Origin: Lachnospiraceae bacterium 3-1
GTDB lineage: Bacteria > Bacillota > Clostridia > Lachnospirales > Lachnospiraceae
Assembly: GCA_000403255.2 (NCBI GenBank)
Contig: KE159571.1
Coordinates: forward strand, 654,111 to 718,110
Length of the DNA stretch: 64,000 nucleotides
Direction: 5' to 3'
Position numbers and translations under genes: made by a program. Positions 54,029 through 63,229 of the stretch are shown one piece after another; the first letter of the stretch is position 1; each line of letters begins with the position of its first letter. The notes under the pieces were generated by a model that was not told where the DNA came from, ran no database searches, and worked only from the letters and a program-made list of their open reading frames with translations.

Positions 54029-54358
54029 ATGGCGAAAAACATGACACCAAGTGAGCGCCGTGAGACGATCTTAAATGTCCTGTGTAAAAGAAGGCAGGAC
54101 ACCATTGCGAACTTGGCGCATGAATTTGATGTATCGGTCCGGACCATTAAATATGACATCGAAGAGCTTACCCTCGCTCACCCGATTGAAACCATCCGCG
54201 GCAGATACGGCGGAGGAGTAAAAGTGGCTGATGGGTATTACATCGGGCGCAAATACCTAAAGCCGAATCAGCAGGAACTGCTTAAACGTTTGTCGGAGCA
54301 GCTAACCGATGAGGACAAGGCAGTGATGGACAGCATTCTCAGAGACTTTGCTTTGTAG
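54029..54358 (+). CDS. DeoR/HTH_11-type DNA-binding protein
   Basis: 109 aa. The N-terminal winged helix (ERRETILNVLCKRRQDTIANLAHEFDVSVRTIKYDIEEL) is of the DeoR/HTH_11 kind, without a sugar-binding domain; the C-terminus is a short helix. GAAGGAGG lies upstream. It heads the prophage early gene run, so it is a likely phage regulator. Confidence 0.75.
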   Translation: MAKNMTPSERRETILNVLCKRRQDTIANLAHEFDVSVRTIKYDIEELTLAHPIETIRGRYGGGVKVADGYYIGRKYLKPNQQELLKRLSEQLTDEDKAVMDSILRDFAL

Positions 54359-54416
54359 AAAATATTGACGAGTACCCCACGGCCATGAGAGCCGAATGTG
54401 AAAGGATGATTTAATT

Positions 54417-54515
54417 ATGAGAAAAGTTTTTATCTGCTCCCCATATCGGGGAAACATCGAGGAAAGAGTGAAAAATAAAGTGTATTTTTGGATGCACTTG
54501 TATAAGGGTTCATAA
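54417..54515 (+). pseudogene. 5' fragment of a DUF4406-like gene split by IS110
   Basis: MRKVFICSPYRGNIEERVKN is the N-terminus of a DUF4406/DUF7768-type (nucleoside deoxyribosyltransferase-like) phage protein. After codon 19-20 the frame runs into the insertion and stops. The remainder resumes at 56119; joining AAAAA (54471-54475) to CATG at 56119 restores one continuous frame. Confidence 0.75.
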
Positions 54516-54552
54516 AACCCCATTTTTTACAAATATAGAAAACGGAATCATG

Positions 54553-55824
54553 TTAGTTATCGCTGCGTTTTACTAACTTAGAACTATCATAACCAAGGGT
54601 TTCAAGGTAAGCAAAAACATTGTTCTCATTTAAAACAACACGCTCCACATGATTTTGGGGGTCCATCAATTCCTCGTAATCAGTAGGAGTGAAAGGCTTC
54701 TTTTCAGAAACCATGTGGTAAATACAAACCATCATCATTCTTGCAATGGCAATGATTGCTTTCTTGTGACCACGGCGCTTTTTAATTCGACCATATTTGA
54801 TTGCGAAATAAGGCTGCTTTCTACTCTTGACTGCGGCAAGGGCACACTGTACCATCATCGGTTTCAGGTAATCGCCTGCTTTGGCAATCCGGACAGATTT
54901 TTTCTTGCCTGCTGATTCATTATTAGCAGGAGAAAGCCCACACCAGGAACATAGGTGTTTCGCATTATCAAAAATGTTCATGTCAACGCCTGTTTCCGCA
55001 AGAACAATCGTGGAACTTAACTCGGTCATACCGGGCATGGAACTGACAAATTCAACGAACTCATAATAAGGTTTTATTCGGACATAAAGCTCAACTTCTG
55101 TCTGGGTAATCATGTCATCAAGAAAATCCAGATGGGCACGGGCAAGTTCCAGCTTTTTCGCCTGATCCGTTTCAATGTTGTAACCTCTAATGGCTTCGAT
55201 GATTTCATCGGATTTGGCCTTTGCGCCTTTCTTTATCAATTTGCGGACAGCTTTTTCGTCAATGGAATCAGCGGTATGTTCCAGCAGATAAGACATGATT
55301 TCGGTTGCGGTCTTGCCAAAAGGGTCCGAAAGCACGCTGGCAATGCCGACATTGGAAACGGTCATACAGTTTTGGATGCGGTTTTTCTCAGAAGATTTCA
55401 TACAGACCAGCTTGAAACGGTATCTTGCGAGTTCCCGAAGCTGGCGGAAATCTTTCAGAGGGATAAAGGAACATCTCACAAGGTCAAACTTATAGAGGTC
55501 GGCAATCCATTTGGAATCCTTTTTATCAGTTTTTTTGCCTTTGATGGCTTTGACATATTTAGGATGCGTAAGGCAGATTTCTATGTCATTTTCGAGATAA
55601 TTAAAAATAGGAATCCAATACTTTCCCGTGGATTCCATACAAACGTGATAACAATGATTCTCAATGAGCCAGTTGTGAAACTTTTGGATATCTGAGCTGA
55701 TGGTTGAAAAAGATTTTTGCTTATACTCGGATACCCCGTCCTTGTTAGTAATTACGATGGTTGCAACGATAACATTTTTGTGGACATCAAGCCCACAGCA
55801 GATGGAGTATTTTAACTTCATCAT
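54553..55824 (-). CDS. IS110-family transposase (bridge-RNA guided recombinase)
   Basis: 423 aa. The N-terminal RuvC-like DEDD site is complete: Asp13 (CGLDVHKN), Glu64 (CMESTGKYW), Asp100 and Asp103 (GKKTDKKDS). The C-terminal Transposase_20 domain (SSMPGMTELSSTIVLAETG, then SWCGLSPANNESAGKKKS) holds the family's catalytic serine. Start at 55824 after AAGGTGGTG; a longer frame has no ribosome site. It looks intact, so the element may be active. Confidence 0.9.
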   Translation of the reverse strand: MMKLKYSICCGLDVHKNVIVATIVITNKDGVSEYKQKSFSTISSDIQKFHNWLIENHCYHVCMESTGKYWIPIFNYLENDIEICLTHPKYVKAIKGKKTDKKDSKWIADLYKFDLVRCSFIPLKDFRQLRELARYRFKLVCMKSSEKNRIQNCMTVSNVGIASVLSDPFGKTATEIMSYLLEHTADSIDEKAVRKLIKKGAKAKSDEIIEAIRGYNIETDQAKKLELARAHLDFLDDMITQTEVELYVRIKPYYEFVEFVSSMPGMTELSSTIVLAETGVDMNIFDNAKHLCSWCGLSPANNESAGKKKSVRIAKAGDYLKPMMVQCALAAVKSRKQPYFAIKYGRIKKRRGHKKAIIAIARMMMVCIYHMVSEKKPFTPTDYEELMDPQNHVERVVLNENNVFAYLETLGYDSSKLVKRSDN

Positions 55825-55848
55825 AAGTATCACCACCTTAGTAAAAAA

Positions 55849-56028
55849 GGAATAGCAATAGTGACTGTCATCCTGCGACTGAATAAACATGGTTTATTAC
55901 CAATGATAAGAGTCCGGGCTCAAAGTCCCACTTGTTTGTGCTTGAAAGGATGACGGCACATATAAACATACGGGGTCGAAATAAATTCGCCACTCCTCCT
56001 TCCGTGCTCTGTAGTATATTGCTATTCC
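55849..56028 (-). ncRNA. Putative IS110 bridge RNA
   Basis: A 180-nt region in the noncoding left end, upstream of the transposase start. It is closed by a perfect 12-bp stem, GGAATAGCAATA with TATTGCTATTCC (55849-55860 and 56017-56028). Inside are GTCATCC/GGATGAC, AATAAAC-atg-GTTTATT and a TCGAA/TTCG stem, leaving large loops. Position, size and loop-rich fold fit the bridge RNA described for IS621, which is about 177 nt. Function is inferred. Confidence 0.55.
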
Positions 56029-56107
56029 CTACAAGAATTATAAATCAAAGAGTGGAGGGGCACAACATTTTTCATAACTTGTTTGTGCCTTGAGCGAAGC
56101 GAAAGGA

Positions 56108-56464
56108 ATGATAAAAAACATGAAAAAGGCAAAATTCTACGGGAAGATTGTCATTGGGACAGGGAGAATCCCTGTGGCCTCGCATCTCTATTTTCCAACA
56201 TTCCTCGATGAGAATAATCCCAACGAGAGAATGACAGGCATTGAGATGGGCTTGGAACTGATGGATTCCTGCGATGAGGTGTATGTATTCGGATTCGACA
56301 TCACGGAAGGCATGAAGTTTGAGCTTGACCATGCCAGAAAGAAAAAGAAACCTGTCCGGCTTTACGATGACAGATTCAATGCAGTAAATGTCAGGACGCT
56401 TCCGATTGATGAACGTGCCACACCGGAATACCGTATGGCGGTTAAGGGATTGAGATTGAAATAA
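56108..56464 (+). pseudogene. 3' part of the DUF4406-like gene
   Basis: The remaining roughly 115 codons (AKFYGKIVIGTGRIPVASHLYFPTFLDENNPNE, then EVYVFGFDITEGMKFELDHARKKKKPV) carry the core of the family: HLYFP and the GMKxEL segment. An in-frame ATG at 56108 could allow truncated translation (GCGAAAGG upstream, partly from the IS). The product would lack the N-terminal ICSPYRG phosphate loop, so function is probably lost. Confidence 0.7.
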
Positions 56465-56479
56465 AGGAGGAGAAAACCT

Positions 56480-56809
56480 ATGAGTGAAGGATTAATGAAA
56501 ATGGCGGAAGGCTATGAGATGATTGCCGCCGGAATCCGGCAGATGATTTCGGAGGGCAGGCGCTTGCCGGATGCTGCAGGGGAAGTGACTGAAAAGAAGG
56601 AAGCTGCGGAAGCGGAGTCTCCCAAAGGGAAGGAAAAGGATGAGCCGCAGATTGACAGGAAAACAGTCCGTGCATTCCTGACGGAGAAATCAAGGGCTGG
56701 AAAGACTTCTGAGGTCAAGAACCTCATTACCGAGTTTGGATACAGCAAGCTGTCGGATGTGCCAGATGAGAAACTCGGCGCGCTGTACCAGAAAGCGCAG
56801 GCGCTCTGA
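56480..56809 (+). CDS. Prophage hypothetical protein
   Basis: 109 aa, AAAGGAGG upstream. The N-terminal helix (GLMKMAEGYEMIAAGIRQMI), charged linker, and C-terminal SAP-like helical region (VRAFLTEKSRAGKTSEVKNLI) are often seen just before DUF2800 genes in clostridial prophages. Function unknown; the stop overlaps the next start by one base. Confidence 0.65.
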   Translation: MSEGLMKMAEGYEMIAAGIRQMISEGRRLPDAAGEVTEKKEAAEAESPKGKEKDEPQIDRKTVRAFLTEKSRAGKTSEVKNLITEFGYSKLSDVPDEKLGALYQKAQAL

Positions 56810-57936
56810 TGGGCGCGCATGCAAGGTTTTCCCCATCGTCCGGCAGGCGGTATTTAAGCTGCCCGCCCTCCCTTAAGCTGGAAGAGCAGTTTGCGGATGA
56901 GCAGTCCCCTTATGCGGCAGAGGGGACTGCCGGACATGAGATGGCGGAATACCTTATCAAAAAACATCTGAAGAAAAGGACCAAGCGGCCTGTCTCTGAT
57001 TATTATTCGGATGAACTGATGGAAGCGGTAGAGGATTACGCTGCCTACGGAATTGAACAGATTGAGACGGCAAGGAAGGAATGCCCCGATCCGTTCATCG
57101 GCGTGGAACTGAAGGTCAGCCTTGATGAACGTGTGGAAGGATGTTTCGGGACGGCAGACCTTGTAGTGGTGGATTCCCGGAAAATCCATATTATCGATCT
57201 GAAACTCGGCAAGGGCGTCATGGTGGAAGCGGAAGAGAATGTACAGCTTATGATTTATGGGCTCGGAGTCCTCGATATGCTGTCCTGCCTGTATGATATC
57301 GACATGGTGGAGCTGACCATTGTGCAGCCGAGACTGCAGCATCTCTCCACATGGGAGATTTCCGCAGAAGCTCTTTTGAAATGGGGAAGTGAGGTATTTG
57401 AAACCGGGGCAAAAAAGGCCCTTGCCGGGGAAGGCGAATATGCTGCCGGTGATCATTGCCGATTCTGCAAGGCGAGGTTTACCTGCCGGGAGAGGGCGAA
57501 TGAGTATCTGAGATTGGCGCAGATGGAGTTTCGGGAAGCCCCTCTTCTGTCGGAGGAAGAAATCGCAGAGGTGCTTATGAAAGCGGACGCTTTGAAAAAG
57601 TGGGCGGAGGAAATTTACACCTACGCCCAGAATGAAGCGGTTGTGAACCATAAGAAATGGCCAGGATTCAAGCTGGTGCTTGGGCGGAGCAACCGCAGAT
57701 ATACGGATGAGGAGGACGCGGCGAATGCGGCAAAAGCAGCCGGGTATACGGATATCTTCAAATCTTCGCTGATCGGCATCACGGAGATGGAGAAGCTGAT
57801 GGGGAAAAAGAAGTTTGCTGAAATTCTCGGAGCTTTCGTGTATAAGCCGGAGGGCAAGGTCACGCTGGTACCGGAATCAGATAAACGGGAAGCAGTCAAT
57901 GTATCAACCGCAGAAGCGGATTTTAAGGAGGACTAA
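56809..57936 (+). CDS. DUF2800 phage protein (RecB/Cas4-like nuclease fold)
   Basis: 375 aa. SSGRRYLSCPPSLKLEEQF at the N-terminus, AAEGTAGHEMAEY, the IIDLKLGKGV segment (D-x-K of the PD-(D/E)XK site) and a cysteine cluster (CRFCKARFTCRERA) are family features. In phages it accompanies DUF2815, and both probably serve replication or recombination. Coupled to its neighbours by overlaps. Confidence 0.85.
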   Translation: MGAHARFSPSSGRRYLSCPPSLKLEEQFADEQSPYAAEGTAGHEMAEYLIKKHLKKRTKRPVSDYYSDELMEAVEDYAAYGIEQIETARKECPDPFIGVELKVSLDERVEGCFGTADLVVVDSRKIHIIDLKLGKGVMVEAEENVQLMIYGLGVLDMLSCLYDIDMVELTIVQPRLQHLSTWEISAEALLKWGSEVFETGAKKALAGEGEYAAGDHCRFCKARFTCRERANEYLRLAQMEFREAPLLSEEEIAEVLMKADALKKWAEEIYTYAQNEAVVNHKKWPGFKLVLGRSNRRYTDEEDAANAAKAAGYTDIFKSSLIGITEMEKLMGKKKFAEILGAFVYKPEGKVTLVPESDKREAVNVSTAEADFKED

Positions 57937-58485
57937 GTGATGAGTACAGAAAACAGAACCAAAGTAATTGTTCCATGCAGGCTTTCCTACGCGCATTTGT
58001 GGGAGCCGGATTCCGTCAACGGCAGCGAGCTGAAGTATTCGGTATCCTGCATCATCGACAAGAAAGATAAGGATACGGTTGCCAAGATCAAAAAGGCTAT
58101 CGAAACTGCGAAGGAGGAAGGAAAAGGGAAATGGGGAGGTAAGATTCCTGCTAATTTAAAGACGCCGCTCCGGGACGGCGATACAGACCGCCCAGAGGAC
58201 GAGGCTTATGTGGGTTCCATGTTCCTGAATGCCAATTCCAAGCAGGCTCCGCAGATCGTAGACAGACAGGTGCAGCCGATCCTTGACCAGAGCGAGGTGT
58301 ACAGCGGATGCTACGGCAGGGTTTCCATTACCTTTTATGCCTATAATTCCAACGGCAACAAGGGTGTGGCAGCCGGACTTGGCAATGTCCAAAAATTAAG
58401 GGATGGGGAGCCGTTGGGTTCCAGAGCTAATGCGAAGGATGAGTTTGAAGCGGTGGATGACGGCGAGGATGATTTCCTCTCCTAA
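57937..58485 (+). CDS. DUF2815 phage protein (ssDNA-binding-like)
   Basis: 182 aa; starts at GTG 57937 or ATG 57940, with AAGGAGG 6-9 nt upstream. VIVPCRLSYAHLWEPDSVNG, YSVSCIIDKKD and the acidic tail (DDGEDDFLS) match the DUF2815 family, thought to be phage single-strand binding proteins. The acidic C-terminal tip is what SSBs use to recruit partners. Confidence 0.85.
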   Translation: MMSTENRTKVIVPCRLSYAHLWEPDSVNGSELKYSVSCIIDKKDKDTVAKIKKAIETAKEEGKGKWGGKIPANLKTPLRDGDTDRPEDEAYVGSMFLNANSKQAPQIVDRQVQPILDQSEVYSGCYGRVSITFYAYNSNGNKGVAAGLGNVQKLRDGEPLGSRANAKDEFEAVDDGEDDFLS

Positions 58486-58540
58486 AGGACACGGGACGGG
58501 CGGCAGGAACGCCGCCCTATACATAAAGGAGGTTTTGGGA

Positions 58541-58816
58541 TTGGAACGGTGGAAAGACATAGAAGGAATGGAAGGAAGATACCAGATCAGCGACCAAGGC
58601 AGAATCCGATGTATGCCGCGCTATGTGAAGTGCCGGGGCGGTTCTGTGCGGCGGCTCCCGATGAAGGTGCTGGAACTGAAATATGACGAGGTGCTTCAGA
58701 TTAAAAGGATGCTTGCTGGCGGCATCCACCCGTATGAAATTGCGGAGAAAATGGGGATTTCAAGGAAGATGGTCAGCAAAATTAAATCGGGGAGGTCGTA
58801 TGCATGGCTGAACTGA
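58541..58816 (+). CDS. NUMOD4 motif plus HTH protein
   Basis: 91 aa from a TTG at 58541, 8 nt after AAAGGAGG. The first half, ERWKDIEGMEGRYQISDQGR, is the NUMOD4 DNA-binding module of HNH homing endonucleases; the second half is an HTH (HPYEIAEKMGISRKMVSKIKSG). No HNH nuclease is attached, so it is either a stand-alone DNA-binding protein or a trimmed homing enzyme. It overlaps the polymerase gene by 13 nt. Confidence 0.7.
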   Translation: MERWKDIEGMEGRYQISDQGRIRCMPRYVKCRGGSVRRLPMKVLELKYDEVLQIKRMLAGGIHPYEIAEKMGISRKMVSKIKSGRSYAWLN

Positions 58817-60741
58817 TGGCGATTGATATTGAAACCTATTCGGATGTTTCCCTGCCGGACTGCGGGGTACACCGTTATGCATCGTCTCCGCAGTTTGAAA
58901 TCCTGCTGTTTGCATACAGCATCGATGACGGGGAGATTGCGGTAGTTGACCTTGCTTCCGGGGAGGAGATGCCGGAGGAGGTCATGGAGTGCCTGAAAGA
59001 TGGCTCGGTTATCAAGACGGCGTTTAATGCTGCCTTTGAGCGGACCTGCATCAACCGTTTTTTCCATCTGGATCTGCAGCCGGAGAGTTGGCACTGCACC
59101 GCTGTTCAGGCTTCCATGCTTTCCCTGCCGTTATCTCTGGAGGGTGTGGGGGAAGCGCTGAAGCTGGATAAAAAGAAAATGACGGAGGGGAAGGAACTGA
59201 TCCGCTATTTCTGTATCTCCTGCAAGCCGACCAAGAGCAACGGCGGCAGGGCAAGGAACCTGCCGTCCCACGCGCCAGAGAAGTGGGAGCTGTTCAAAAC
59301 CTACTGCATTCGGGATGTGGCGGTGGAGATGCAGATCAGGAAAAAGCTGCAGAAGTTCCCGATCCCCGATAAGGAGCAGGAGCTTTACTGCATGGACCAG
59401 CGTATCAATGACCGGGGCATTTTGGTAGACCGGGAGCTGATCACCCATGCGGCGGCCTGTGACCTTCTATATAAGGAAACGGCTTCCAAGAGGGCGTATG
59501 AACTGTCAGGGCTTGAAAATCCCAACAGCGTATCGCAGCTTAAGGCGTGGCTTCAGGAGAAAGGAGTCGAGGCTGGTTCCCTTGCCAAAGCCGCAGTGGA
59601 GGAACTGGTGGAAAAAAATGAGGGCGAGGTGTCGGAAATGATGAAGCTGCGTCTTGCCATGTCCAAGACTTCCATTAAGAAGTATGAGGCGATGGAACGC
59701 TCCGTCTGCCCGGATGGAAGGGTACACGGGCTTCTGCAGTTCTATGGGGCAAACCGGACAGGGAGATGGGCGGGCCGGCTTGTGCAGATCCATAACCTCC
59801 CGCAGAACCATATGGAGGATCTGGAGCTTGCACGCTCCCTTGTGAAGGAAGGACGGTATGACCTCATCGAATTATTATACGATTCCACGCCGGAGGTGCT
59901 GTCGGAACTGATTCGTACCGCATTTGTGGCAAAGGAAGGGTGCCGCTTCATTGTCAGCGATTTCTCTGCCATCGAAGCGAGGGTAATGGGCTACCTTGCC
60001 GGGGAGGGATGGGTCATGGAGGAATTCCGGGGAGCCGGAAAAATCTATGAGCAGACGGCGGCAAAGATGTTCCATATCCCCATCGGGGAGATCACGAAAG
60101 GAAGCCCATACCGGGCGAGGGGGAAGGTGGCATCGCTTGCCTGCCAGTACGGAGGCGCGGAAGGGGCGCTCATCAGCATGGGGGCTTTGAATTTCGTAGA
60201 GGAATCGGAATTGAAAGGGCTGGTGCAGTCTTGGCGGAGCGCCAACCCGCATATCGTGAATTTCTGGTATGAGATTGACGGCGCGGTCAAGGCGGCGGTT
60301 AAGGAGCATAAGGCAACTACGGTAGGAAGAGTATGCGTGTTCTACCAGTCAGGGATGCTGATGATCCGGCTCCCGTCCGGGAGGGTGCTTTCCTATGTGC
60401 GCCCCCGGATGACGGTAAACCGCTTCGGCTCGGAAAGCGTCTGTTATGAGGGCGTGGGGCTGAACAAAAAATGGAGCCGGGTGGAATCCTACGGCGCGAA
60501 ATTTTGTGAGAACATCGTTCAGGCGATGGCAAGGGACCTGCTGGCGGAGGCAATGCTCCGGCTGGAAAAAGCGGGGCTTCCCATTGTCTGCCATGTCCAT
60601 GATGAAGTGGTTCTGGAAGTGCCGGAGGGCGTTTCCAGCGTGGAGGAAGTAAATGGGATCATGTCGGTCTGCCCGTCATGGTGCGAGGGACTTCCGCTTA
60701 AGGCGGCGGGATTTGAAAGCCCGTTTTATAAAAAGGATTAG
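58804..60741 (+). CDS. Phage DNA polymerase, family A
   Basis: 645 aa. N-terminal 3'-5' exonuclease: MAIDIETYSD (motif I), NAAFERTC (II), YCIRDVAVEMQ (III). Polymerase: GANRTGRWAGRLVQIHNLPQN, motif A VSDFSAIEARVMGYLAG, motif C CHVHDEVVLEVPEG. The 5' nuclease domain of cellular Pol I is absent, as in phage enzymes. It replicates the prophage genome. Confidence 0.93.
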   Translation: MAELMAIDIETYSDVSLPDCGVHRYASSPQFEILLFAYSIDDGEIAVVDLASGEEMPEEVMECLKDGSVIKTAFNAAFERTCINRFFHLDLQPESWHCTAVQASMLSLPLSLEGVGEALKLDKKKMTEGKELIRYFCISCKPTKSNGGRARNLPSHAPEKWELFKTYCIRDVAVEMQIRKKLQKFPIPDKEQELYCMDQRINDRGILVDRELITHAAACDLLYKETASKRAYELSGLENPNSVSQLKAWLQEKGVEAGSLAKAAVEELVEKNEGEVSEMMKLRLAMSKTSIKKYEAMERSVCPDGRVHGLLQFYGANRTGRWAGRLVQIHNLPQNHMEDLELARSLVKEGRYDLIELLYDSTPEVLSELIRTAFVAKEGCRFIVSDFSAIEARVMGYLAGEGWVMEEFRGAGKIYEQTAAKMFHIPIGEITKGSPYRARGKVASLACQYGGAEGALISMGALNFVEESELKGLVQSWRSANPHIVNFWYEIDGAVKAAVKEHKATTVGRVCVFYQSGMLMIRLPSGRVLSYVRPRMTVNRFGSESVCYEGVGLNKKWSRVESYGAKFCENIVQAMARDLLAEAMLRLEKAGLPIVCHVHDEVVLEVPEGVSSVEEVNGIMSVCPSWCEGLPLKAAGFESPFYKKD

Positions 60742-60753
60742 GGGGTGTCTGTT

Positions 60754-60921
60754 TTGTCAGGGAAAAACCGGGAAGGGTATCCGGACCCGACAGCCAATAC
60801 CGCTGTCGGCAGGGTAACCCGTACAGAGAAGAAAAAGAAGAAGGAGGCGGCGAAGAATGTTCGTATCAGTCGGAAACTCAAGGATGGACAAGAAATTCAA
60901 CGGGCAGGAAATGACGTATGA
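60754..60921 (+). CDS. Small phage protein overlapping the primase start
   Basis: 55 aa from a TTG at 60754, 7 nt after AGGGGG (a GTG at 60745 is the alternative). GKNREGYPDPTANTAVGRVTR followed by a Lys-rich run resembles small proteins found between polymerase and VapE genes in clostridial prophages. It overlaps the next gene in another frame by 65 nt. Function unknown. Confidence 0.5.
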   Translation: MSGKNREGYPDPTANTAVGRVTRTEKKKKKEAAKNVRISRKLKDGQEIQRAGNDV

Positions 60922-63229
60922 GGAGTTTGCCAAGCGGCTGTCGCAGACTGTTTATACCGCAGAGACGATGGAGCAGTACCGGAAGATGCTGAAGGGGGAG
61001 CAGGATAATGTCAAGGATGTGGGCGGTTTCGTGTTAGGGAAGCTGAAAGGCGGCAGGAGGAAGAAAGACTGCGTCATTTCCCGGTCTGCCGTCACGCTGG
61101 ATATGGATTATGGGACGGAAGGCATCCTTGACGAGATCGAAATGTTTTTTGACATGAAGATGGTTGCCTATTCCACCCATAAGCACACGCCGGAGAAGCC
61201 GAGGCTCCGGCTCATCATTTTCCTTTCGAGGGAGGTCACTCCCGATGAGTACGGCGCAGTGAGCCGGATGCTTGCAGACGACATCGGGATTGAATTATTC
61301 GATGATTCCACCTATGAGCCGTCCAGGCTGATGTACTGGCCGAGCACCTCAAGCGATGGGGAGTATGTGTTCCGGGAACTGGACGGGAGGATCGTGGAGC
61401 CGGACGAGGTGCTGGCAAGATACAGGGACTGGCATGATGTTTCCTCATGGCCAGTGAGCAGCCGCCATAGTACGGTGGTGCAGCGGGATATCAGGAAGCA
61501 GGCCGATCCGCTTTCAAAGGAGGGGCTGATCGGGGCATTCAACCGTACCTACAGCATTACGGATGCAATTGAAAAATTCCTGCCGGATGTGTACCGCCCG
61601 TCAAGCGCCATTCGTGAGAGGTATGATTATATCCCGGCGGATTCGGCGGCGGGCGTGGTGATTTATGACGGCCTGTTTGCATACAGCCACCATGCCACCG
61701 ATCCCTGCTGCGGCAGGCTGATGAATGCGTTTGATGTGGTCAGGCTCCATAAATTCGGGGAGAAGGATGCCCGTGCCGCAGAAGGGACGGAAGCCGGGAA
61801 GCTGCCTTCTTTTAAGGCAATGCAGGAATTCGCTGCGCAGGATGAACAGGTAAAAGCGACGCTGGCAAGGGAAAGGCAGGAGCTGGCGGCGGCAGAATTC
61901 TCTGAACCAGAAGAGGACTGGCAGAGACACCTTGTGATTGACCGCAGGGGCATGATCAAGGACAGCCTGCAGAATATCGCCCTGATTATCCGTAATGATG
62001 AAAATTTTAAAAATGTAGTCTACAACGAATTCAAGGATACTATTGACGTCATCGGTGCTTTGCCGTGGAAGCAGGTCAAGCCGGGCTGGAACGATTCCGA
62101 TCTTGCCAACGCAAAGGTGTATTTCGAGAGGGTGTACGGGATATGGTCCCCGGCGAAATTCAAAGATGCCCTGCTTGCGGTGGTGTCTTCCGACAGACTG
62201 TACCATCCCATTAAAGAATATTTCTCCGGCTTGGCGTGGGACGGGACAAAGCGTATTGATACCCTGCTCATTGATTATTTTGGCGCAGAGGACACCCCGT
62301 ATACGAGGGCGGTCATCCGCAAGACGTTTGTCGCGGCGGTAGCCCGGATTTATGAGCCGGGGATTAAGTTTGATTCCATCCTCGTGCTGAACGGTCCGCA
62401 GGGCATGGGGAAATCCACATTTTTCTCCCTGTTGGGGAAGCAGTGGTTTTCCGATTCCCTGTCGATTTCTGACATGAGAGATAAAACTGCTGCTGAGAAG
62501 TTGTTGGGGAACTGGATATTGGAGATCTCCGAGATGAGCGGTATCCGTAAGACGGAGGTGGAGGTCGTGAAGTCCTTTGTCACAAGGCAGGATGATAAAT
62601 TCCGTCAGGCATACGGCGTGAATGTGGAATCCCATCCGAGGAAATGCGTCATTGTCGGCAGCACAAACTCGGAGGGCGGCTTCCTGCGCGATGTGACGGG
62701 CAACCGCAGATTCTGGCCGGTCCATGTGCCGGGGACGGGGAAGTTCCATCCGTGGGAGCTGGACTGCGTGGATCAAGTGTGGGCGGAGGCAATTCATCTC
62801 TACAAGGAGGGCGAGGAGCTGTTCTTAAAGGGACGGGAAGCGGAGGAAGCCTATAAGATGCAGCAGGAAGCGATGGAGTCCGATGACCGGGAGGGCATCG
62901 TGGCGGATTATCTTGACCGCCTCCTGCCGGATAACTGGAATGCGATGGACGTCTACCAGAGAAGGGCATTCTTGGGCGGCGGCGAGTTTGAAACCGAGGG
63001 GATCACAGGAACCGTCAGGCGGGAGTGCGTGTGCTGTATGGAGATATGGGTGGAGTGTTTTGGAAAGGAACGGCAGAATCTCCGGAAAACAGATTCCTAT
63101 GAGATCGAGGGCATTATCAATAAGATCGGCGGCTGGAAAAAATATGACGCCAACAGCACGGGAAAGACGAAAGTTCCCTTATACGGAGTGCAGAAAACAT
63201 TTGTAAGGGCAACTGCGGAAACCGTGTAA
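60857..63229 (+). CDS. Phage primase-helicase, VapE family
   Basis: 790 aa, AAGGAGG upstream. The N-terminal part (SAVTLDMDYGTEG, STHKHTPEKPRLRLI) looks like an archaeo-eukaryotic primase. The C-terminal VapE/D5-like helicase has Walker A GPQGMGKST, DKTAAEKLLGNWILEISEMSG and VGSTNSEGGFLRDVTGNRRFWPV. It provides priming and unwinding with the polymerase encoded just upstream. Confidence 0.9.
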   Translation: MFVSVGNSRMDKKFNGQEMTYEEFAKRLSQTVYTAETMEQYRKMLKGEQDNVKDVGGFVLGKLKGGRRKKDCVISRSAVTLDMDYGTEGILDEIEMFFDMKMVAYSTHKHTPEKPRLRLIIFLSREVTPDEYGAVSRMLADDIGIELFDDSTYEPSRLMYWPSTSSDGEYVFRELDGRIVEPDEVLARYRDWHDVSSWPVSSRHSTVVQRDIRKQADPLSKEGLIGAFNRTYSITDAIEKFLPDVYRPSSAIRERYDYIPADSAAGVVIYDGLFAYSHHATDPCCGRLMNAFDVVRLHKFGEKDARAAEGTEAGKLPSFKAMQEFAAQDEQVKATLARERQELAAAEFSEPEEDWQRHLVIDRRGMIKDSLQNIALIIRNDENFKNVVYNEFKDTIDVIGALPWKQVKPGWNDSDLANAKVYFERVYGIWSPAKFKDALLAVVSSDRLYHPIKEYFSGLAWDGTKRIDTLLIDYFGAEDTPYTRAVIRKTFVAAVARIYEPGIKFDSILVLNGPQGMGKSTFFSLLGKQWFSDSLSISDMRDKTAAEKLLGNWILEISEMSGIRKTEVEVVKSFVTRQDDKFRQAYGVNVESHPRKCVIVGSTNSEGGFLRDVTGNRRFWPVHVPGTGKFHPWELDCVDQVWAEAIHLYKEGEELFLKGREAEEAYKMQQEAMESDDREGIVADYLDRLLPDNWNAMDVYQRRAFLGGGEFETEGITGTVRRECVCCMEIWVECFGKERQNLRKTDSYEIEGIINKIGGWKKYDANSTGKTKVPLYGVQKTFVRATAETV

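Larger units (their letters stand above)
54476..56118 (-). mobile_element. IS110-family insertion sequence
   Basis: About 1.64 kb inserted in the DUF4406-like gene; the ends are fixed to within a few bases because both junctions lie in A-runs (54471-54475, 56113-56118). It carries one transposase (minus strand), only about 75 nt beyond its 3' end, and about 290 nt of noncoding DNA before its start, the arrangement of the IS110 group. No clear terminal inverted repeats or target duplication, as usual for this family. Confidence 0.8.

Noticed and set aside
61601-62797. 398-codon minus-strand frame opposite the VapE gene
   Set aside because: Complement of a clear primase-helicase gene in GC-richer DNA; no motif and no ribosome site.
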